A stretch of DNA of 61,117 nt, taken from DATBSK01 sp964532485 (lineage in GTDB: Bacteria > Actinomycetota > Acidimicrobiia > IMCC26256 > PALSA-555). Below, piece after piece: positions 56,731 through 61,117 of the stretch (positions are counted from its first letter, which is position 1; every line of letters begins with the position of its first letter). The DNA lies in contig CAZHKE010000015.1 of NCBI GenBank assembly GCA_964532485.1, forward strand, positions 1 through 61,117. Reading direction: 5' to 3'. The notes below the pieces were generated by a model that searched no databases, was not told the DNA's origin, and worked only from the letters and a program-made list of their open reading frames with translations. The position numbers and the translations under genes are program-made.

Positions 56731-58115
56731 TCGACGCGGCTCGCATCGAGTACACCGACGTGCGACGTGTCGAGGGGCCGCTGCTCGTCGTCGGTGACGT
56801 CAGCGGTGTCGGCTGGGACGAGGACGCGGTCGTCACGCTCGACGGGGCCGAGCAGCGTCACGGCGTCGTCCTCGAACGAGACCGCGACCTCGCGGTCGTG
56901 CAGGTCTTCGAGGGCACCGCCGGTCTCACGCGCTCCGGGACCGGCGTCCGGTTCGCCGGCTCACCGATGCGCGTGCCGGTCGGTGAGGAGTGGCTCGGTC
57001 GCGTCTGCAACGGTCGCGGGGAGCCGCTCGACGGCGGGCCGCCGGTGTTGGCCGAGCACACCGCGGACGTGAACGGCGCTCCGCTGAACCCCACCGCCCG
57101 TGACGCACCACGTGAGCCGATCTTCACGGGCATCTCGGCCGTCGACGCGTTGACGACGCTCGTGCGGGGCCAGAAGCTCCCGATCTTCTCGGTCGGAGGT
57201 CTGCCGCACCTCGAGCTGGCCACCCAGATCGCCGCGCAGGCCCACACCGCCCACGAGCCGTTCGCCGTGGTCTTCGCCGGGATGGGCATCACGCACGCGG
57301 ACGCAGCCGCCGTGCGCGACGAGCTCGAGGCGCGCAGCGCATCCGGCGAGCTCGCGTTGTTCCTCAACACCGCGGACGACCCCGTCATCGAGCGCATCGT
57401 CACGCCGCGGGTCGCCCTCACGGTCGCCGAGCACCTCGCGTTCACCACCCACCGCCACGTCCTGGTGGTCATGGTCGACATGACCGCGTACTGCGAAGCC
57501 GTGCGGCAGGTCTCCGCCGCCCGCGGCGAGATCCCGGGCCGGCGAACCTATCCCGGCTATCTCTACAGCGATCTCGCCTCGCTCTACGAGCGGTGCGGTC
57601 GGATCCGCGACGAGGGGGGCTCGGTGACCGAGGTCCCGGTGCTCACCATGCCGAGCGGCGACATCACCCATCCGGTCCCTGACCTCACGGGGTACATCAC
57701 CGAAGGTCAGCTCGTCCTGTCCACCGAGCTGAACGCCGCCGGCATCTACCCGCCGCTCGACGTGCTCTCCTCGCTCTCGCGACTCATGCGTCGCGGAGCT
57801 GGACCCGGCCGAACGCGCGACGACCACCTCGACGTCGCCGCGCAGCTGCTCAGCATGCTCGCGCGCGCCCGCGACGCGCGAGCGTTCGCCGAGCTCCTCG
57901 GTGAGGCCGCGCTCTCGCAGACCGATCGCGCCTACCTCGCGTTCGAGGACGCGTTCGAGCACGACTTCGTCCGGCAACGCCCCAACGAGAGCCGCACGCT
58001 CGACGAGACCCTCGAGCGAGCGTGGTCCGTGCTCTCCACGCTGCCGCGCCGCGAGCTCACGGGCCTCTCCCCGGCCGAGCTCGACGCGCACTACGACGCC
58101 GAGACGACACCGTGA
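56727..58115 (+). CDS. V/A-type ATPase regulatory subunit B
   Basis: 462 aa. The degenerate nucleotide-site region is QKLPIFSVGGLPHLELATQI, without a Walker Lys, as in all B subunits; GMGITHADAA, NTADDPVIERIVTPRVALT, RRTYPGYLYSDLASLYERCG and MPSGDITHPVPDLTGYITEG are diagnostic. Forms the A3B3 head. ATG overlaps the subunit A stop (ATGA). Confidence 0.96.
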   Translation: MIDAARIEYTDVRRVEGPLLVVGDVSGVGWDEDAVVTLDGAEQRHGVVLERDRDLAVVQVFEGTAGLTRSGTGVRFAGSPMRVPVGEEWLGRVCNGRGEPLDGGPPVLAEHTADVNGAPLNPTARDAPREPIFTGISAVDALTTLVRGQKLPIFSVGGLPHLELATQIAAQAHTAHEPFAVVFAGMGITHADAAAVRDELEARSASGELALFLNTADDPVIERIVTPRVALTVAEHLAFTTHRHVLVVMVDMTAYCEAVRQVSAARGEIPGRRTYPGYLYSDLASLYERCGRIRDEGGSVTEVPVLTMPSGDITHPVPDLTGYITEGQLVLSTELNAAGIYPPLDVLSSLSRLMRRGAGPGRTRDDHLDVAAQLLSMLARARDARAFAELLGEAALSQTDRAYLAFEDAFEHDFVRQRPNESRTLDETLERAWSVLSTLPRRELTGLSPAELDAHYDAETTP

Positions 58116-58726
58116 CGGTCCGCCACCCCCCGGGCCGCGCCGGACGGCTGTGGCTCGTCGAGCGCCTCGACGTCGCCCGTCGCGCCGGGGACATCCTCGA
58201 GCACAAGCAGCAGGCGCTGCGCCTCGAGGAGCGGCGCCTCGCGCACCTCGTCGAGCGGAGCGCGACGGCGCTCGCGGCTGCCGTCAGCGACGCCGAGACC
58301 TGGCAGCGCCGCGCCATGGTCCTCGGCGGCCGGCCCGGCCTCGAGACCGCGACGCGCACCACGACACCTGCGGAAGCGGAGTTCACGTGGAAGTCCGAGA
58401 TGGGCGTGCGCTACCCGGGCGAGGCGACCTGCGAGCTCGGCCCACCCCCCGACCTCCCGGGCCCGAGCGCGCTCACTGCTGCGGCACGCGAGTACCGCCG
58501 CGCGCTGACGCGCGCCGTCGAGCACGCGGCCGCGAGCGATGCGCTCGAGCGCTTCCGCACCGAGCTCGGGACCACCGAGCAGCGCCTCCACGCGGTGCGC
58601 GACCGATGGATCCCACGGCTCGAGGACGCGCTCGACGATCTCGAGCTGCGCCTCGACGAGCACGAACGGGAGGAGCTCGTGCGCACTCGATTCGAACGGC
58701 CCCGTTCGCTCACGACAGAGCCATGA
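58112..58726 (+). CDS. V/A-type ATPase subunit D (central stalk)
   Basis: 204 aa. RLWLVERLDVARRAGDILEH KQQAL near the start and a long antiparallel coiled coil ending in RLHAVRDRWIPRLEDALDDL and ELRLDEHEREELVRTRF are typical of the rotor shaft. It is the last ATPase subunit gene. Start GTG 58112 overlaps the subunit B stop. Confidence 0.9.
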   Translation: MTVRHPPGRAGRLWLVERLDVARRAGDILEHKQQALRLEERRLAHLVERSATALAAAVSDAETWQRRAMVLGGRPGLETATRTTTPAEAEFTWKSEMGVRYPGEATCELGPPPDLPGPSALTAAAREYRRALTRAVEHAAASDALERFRTELGTTEQRLHAVRDRWIPRLEDALDDLELRLDEHEREELVRTRFERPRSLTTEP

Positions 58727-59181
58727 CGATCGGCCGCGTCCTGCTCGCCGTCGACGACTCCCCGGCGGCGATGCGCGCCGCCGATCTCGCCCTCGAGCTC
58801 GCCCGGACCTGGGGCGCCGAGATCCGAATCGTGACGGTGGTCCGCGACCAGGCCCGCGACCCGCTGCTCGGCACCTCGGCGCCGGCGAGGGCGACGCGCC
58901 TGGATCAAGGAGGAGCAACCATCCTCCAGCACGTCGCCACCCGCGCCCGAGCACTCGGGCTGACGGTGGACGCGGTCCACTGCATCGGTGAACCGTTCGA
59001 GCAGATCCTCGAGCAGGCGCGTTCGCACGCGGTCGACATGATCGTCCTGGGGCGCAGCGACCGGCGCGGCCCCTCGTCGCCGTACGTGGGCAGCGTCACC
59101 GCCCACGTCCTCGAGTTCGCCGAGTGCCCCGTCCTGGTCGTCCCGGGCCCGCGCGAGATCCGTGGAGCCGAGGCGCGGTGA
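58723..59181 (+). CDS. Universal stress protein, last gene of the ATPase operon
   Basis: 152 aa, one Usp domain: RVLLAVDDSPAAMRAADLAL at the start, then MIVLGRSDRRGPSSPYVGS VTAHVL with the ATP-binding G-x2-G-x9-G-S-like pattern partly altered, and CPVLVVPGPRE. ATGA overlap with subunit D makes cotranslation with the ATPase certain by layout, suggesting a regulatory or ATP-sensing role for the enzyme. 59182-59292 downstream shows no clear terminator. Confidence 0.9.
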   Translation: MTIGRVLLAVDDSPAAMRAADLALELARTWGAEIRIVTVVRDQARDPLLGTSAPARATRLDQGGATILQHVATRARALGLTVDAVHCIGEPFEQILEQARSHAVDMIVLGRSDRRGPSSPYVGSVTAHVLEFAECPVLVVPGPREIRGAEAR

Positions 59182-59301
59182 GCGCCCCGAACCGCGCCGA
59201 GGATGACGTTGCGGGTCGTGCTGCGCTCCTGACCGGTCCCTCAGGGGTCGGCGTGCGATGCTCTGTGCCGGGGCAGTGCACGACGCGCTCGGGTGTGGGG
59301 G

Positions 59302-60873
59302 ATGTTCGACGACGCTGACGACGTACCGACCGGCGCGACGATCCGAGGCGACGTGTGCATCGTCGGCGCCGGCGCCGCGGGGATCACGATCGCGCGATCG
59401 CTCGCCGGCACGCGTCATCGCGTCGTCGTGCTGGAGAGCGGCGGGCTCGACTTCGAGGCGCCGGTCCAGCGGCTCGCGCGGGGCATTGTCAGTGGGCTGC
59501 ACTACGACCTCGAGTCGAGCCGCCTGCGGTACTTCGGGGGATCCACCAACCACTGGGCCGGGATGTCTCGGCCCCTCGACCCCGAGGACTTCGAGGTCCG
59601 CGACTGGGTCCCCTTCAGCGGTTGGCCGTTTCGCCGCACCGAGCTGGAGCCCTACTACGAGCGGGCGCAGCCGATCTGCGACCTCGGCCCGCCTCGCTAC
59701 GACCTCGAGTGGTGGCTGGGGCGCCTGCCGGGCGTGCAGCCCCTGGTCCACAACGACACGATGCGCACGGCGCTGTTCCAGATCGGGCCCGGGACCCGCT
59801 TCGGGGAGAAGTACCGATCGGAGCTGCGCCGCGCCACCAACGTGCGAGTCATCCTGCACGCCAATGCCGCCAACGTGCGCAGCGACGAGGCGAGGGTGCA
59901 CGGTGTCGACGTCGCCACGCTCGCGGGGAATCGCTTCACGGTCGACGCCGACGTGGTGGTGCTCGCTCTTGGAGGGCTCGAGAACCCCCGCCTCCTGCTC
60001 GCGTCACGCGACACCAACCCGGCCGGGCTCGGCAACGATCGTGATCTCGTCGGGAGGTTCTTCATGGACCATCCCCAGGTGCACCTCGGCCGTCTCGTCC
60101 TCGCCGACCGCGCGCCAGACCCGGAGCTGAGCTTCTTCGTCGGGGTGCCGTTCGCCCGCGCCGGTCTTGCAGCGATGGACCCGCCCCGCACGCTCCTCGG
60201 CGCGGTGGCGCTGACGCGAGCGGCCGCGCGCGACCAGCGACTCCCGGGATGGTCGACGACGCTGTTCCCGTTCGAGGGCGGCGACGACGACGATGCGTCG
60301 CCGAGCAGCGACGCGACGACAGGTATCTCCACCGCCGCCGTCGCGGCGCTCGTCGGCGACATCGAGGGCCGCAGTGGCGTTCCCCGTCCGGCCCGCGAGG
60401 TCGAGACGCTCGGCGGGCGGACGAGGGTCAGCAACCAGTTCGCGCTGCTCGTGCGCAGCGAGCAGACGCCGAACCCGGAGAGTCGCGTGGCGCTCAACTC
60501 CGAGACCGACGAGCTCGGCGTTCCGCGGCTCGACCTGCACTGGGCGCTCACCGACGACGACCGGTCCCACATGCTCCGGGGCGTCGAGATCTTCGCCCGA
60601 GAGGTCGGGCGCCTCGGGCTCGGGCGCGTGCTGCGCGAACCCGACGTGCCCCCCGTCGTCGAATACGGCAGTCACCACAGCGGCACGACTCGCATGCACC
60701 GCGACCCCGCGTACGGGGTCGTCGACGCCCACGCACAGGTCCACGGAGTCGAGAACCTGTTCATCGCCGGCAGCTCGGTCTTCCCCACCGAGGGGTTCGC
60801 GAACCCCACGCTGACGATCGTCGCCCTCGCGCTGCGGCTCGCCGACCGGATCGCGCGAGTGCTCACACGATGA
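59302..60873 (+). CDS. GMC-family FAD oxidoreductase
   Basis: 523 aa, glucose-methanol-choline superfamily, of the kind paired with gluconate 2-dehydrogenase subunit 3-like proteins. FAD motif VCIVGAGAAGITIARSLAG; YFGGSTNHWAGMSRPLD; ALGGLENPRLLLAS; and the catalytic HHSGTTRMHRDPAYGVVDAH followed by LFIAGSSVFPTEGFANPTLT. No signal peptide; it is probably carried by its Tat partner. ATG 59302 has GGGGG upstream; GTG 59293 is an alternative. Coupled to the next gene by ATGA. Oxidises an alcohol or sugar; electron acceptor unknown. Confidence 0.9.
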   Translation: MFDDADDVPTGATIRGDVCIVGAGAAGITIARSLAGTRHRVVVLESGGLDFEAPVQRLARGIVSGLHYDLESSRLRYFGGSTNHWAGMSRPLDPEDFEVRDWVPFSGWPFRRTELEPYYERAQPICDLGPPRYDLEWWLGRLPGVQPLVHNDTMRTALFQIGPGTRFGEKYRSELRRATNVRVILHANAANVRSDEARVHGVDVATLAGNRFTVDADVVVLALGGLENPRLLLASRDTNPAGLGNDRDLVGRFFMDHPQVHLGRLVLADRAPDPELSFFVGVPFARAGLAAMDPPRTLLGAVALTRAAARDQRLPGWSTTLFPFEGGDDDDASPSSDATTGISTAAVAALVGDIEGRSGVPRPAREVETLGGRTRVSNQFALLVRSEQTPNPESRVALNSETDELGVPRLDLHWALTDDDRSHMLRGVEIFAREVGRLGLGRVLREPDVPPVVEYGSHHSGTTRMHRDPAYGVVDAHAQVHGVENLFIAGSSVFPTEGFANPTLTIVALALRLADRIARVLTR

Positions 60874-61117
60874 CGCGGATCAGCCGACGCCGCTTCCTCG
60901 GCGCCGCGAGCCGGAGCACTGTTGCCGCGGCCGTTGCAGGCGCTCTCGCGTACACGACGCGCTCGTCTGGGCAGCAGGCCGGTGCCTTCGAGCTCGAGCC
61001 GGCCGTCACCGCCGACGCAACGGCCGCTCGCGACGCGCTGGTCGCCCTGGTGACGCGGCCGGATGCGGCCGACGAGATCGGCCGGAGCTACCTGGCGCTG
61101 CATCCCGAGGAGGCGGA
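60870..61117 (+). CDS. Tat-exported subunit, gluconate 2-dehydrogenase subunit 3-like (partial)
   Basis: The first 82 codons are present; the gene runs off the right edge. The N-terminus has a twin-arginine signal (SRRRFLG near residue 5, then AAAVAGALAYTT), and the mature part ends in GRSYLALHPEEA, which fits the small subunit-3 family that accompanies GMC dehydrogenases. It would escort the folded FAD subunit through the Tat pathway. Overlaps the GMC stop (ATGA). Confidence 0.75.
   Translation, partial: MTRISRRRFLGAASRSTVAAAVAGALAYTTRSSGQQAGAFELEPAVTADATAARDALVALVTRPDAADEIGRSYLALHPEEA

Noticed and set aside
58022..58111. Longer subunit D starting at 58022
   Set aside because: It overlaps subunit B extensively; GTG 58112 gives the standard start and the operon's usual 4-nt overlap.
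1..61117. tRNA, rRNA, insertion sequences, prophage or att sites
   Set aside because: Searched by eye for T-loop motifs, transposase or integrase proteins and flanking repeats; none could be supported.

Overview
The window comes from a G+C-rich (about 70 % by eye) actinobacterium. Gene content (MauF-like and UGSC-type proteins, several amidohydrolases, P450, acyl-CoA dehydrogenase, acetoacetyl-CoA synthetase) and the abundance of apparently leaderless genes suggest a free-living lineage such as Acidimicrobiia, but this is inference: no rRNA or tRNA gene is present to settle taxonomy. The sequence is densely coding. No gap between genes exceeds 300 bp, and no mobile element, CRISPR array or RNA gene other than one riboswitch was seen.

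Layout. 1-202 is a 57-bp tandem repeat. 203-2190 holds pdxH, a YhhN-type membrane protein and a standalone ribB; the plus- and minus-strand genes meet at a striking nested palindrome (1453-1543). 2224-4022 is an OmpR-type two-component system reading into ribB. 4086-8447 is a complete thiamine salvage operon (thiamine pyrophosphokinase, binding protein, fused permease, ATPase) under a clear TPP riboswitch (8473-8578). 8697-17885 carries a histidine phosphatase, YVTN-type beta-propeller lipoprotein, leucine-type dehydrogenase, RNase D, sulfatase, DUF4230 protein, acyl-CoA dehydrogenase and small proteins. 17919-19963 is an ABC exporter whose ATPase is fused to a cyclic-nucleotide-binding domain. 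20076-22942 is an operon of an IclR regulator, a CGSC-motif UGSC-family protein, its partner and a small CxxC NifU-like protein. 22863-25338 (minus) combines ferric-reductase-like membrane protein, two Pro/Ala-rich anchored proteins and ApbE flavin transferase, divergent from a second two-component system (25452-27520).

27501-41000 is a catabolic/accessory stretch: membrane protein, amidohydrolase, cold-shock protein, SDR, phytoene-dehydrogenase-like flavoprotein, PPOX-like and VOC proteins, cytochrome P450, DinB-type protein, PA14-containing GH3 glycosidase, SRPBCC protein and an amino-acid-type ABC binding protein followed by an unrecognised 513-aa protein.

42400-61117 is the most coherent part: a NirK-like two-domain cupredoxin that lacks the catalytic His of nitrite reductases, a K+-channel/TrkA protein, acetoacetyl-CoA synthetase, a CitE-like lyase, an amidohydrolase, a phosphoribosyltransferase-hydrolase fusion of the Rv0571c type, a tandem universal stress protein, and a complete nine-subunit V/A-type ATPase operon ending in another universal stress protein. 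A repeated palindrome resembling the DosR/DevR hypoxia box lies upstream of the cupredoxin, the phosphoribosyltransferase fusion and in the divergent space between the stress protein and the ATPase operon, so these genes may be one low-oxygen/redox regulon. The window ends in a GMC oxidoreductase and a truncated Tat-exported partner.

Two themes recur. First, many genes have a hexamer of the form TANNNT (or CANNNT) ending 5-7 nt before the start codon, the spacing expected when transcription begins at the start codon itself. Second, two genes (ABC ATPase at 5102, flavoprotein at 33233) have no ATG/GTG/TTG that gives a complete N-terminus; both would be complete if initiated at a CTG overlapping the upstream stop as CTGA.
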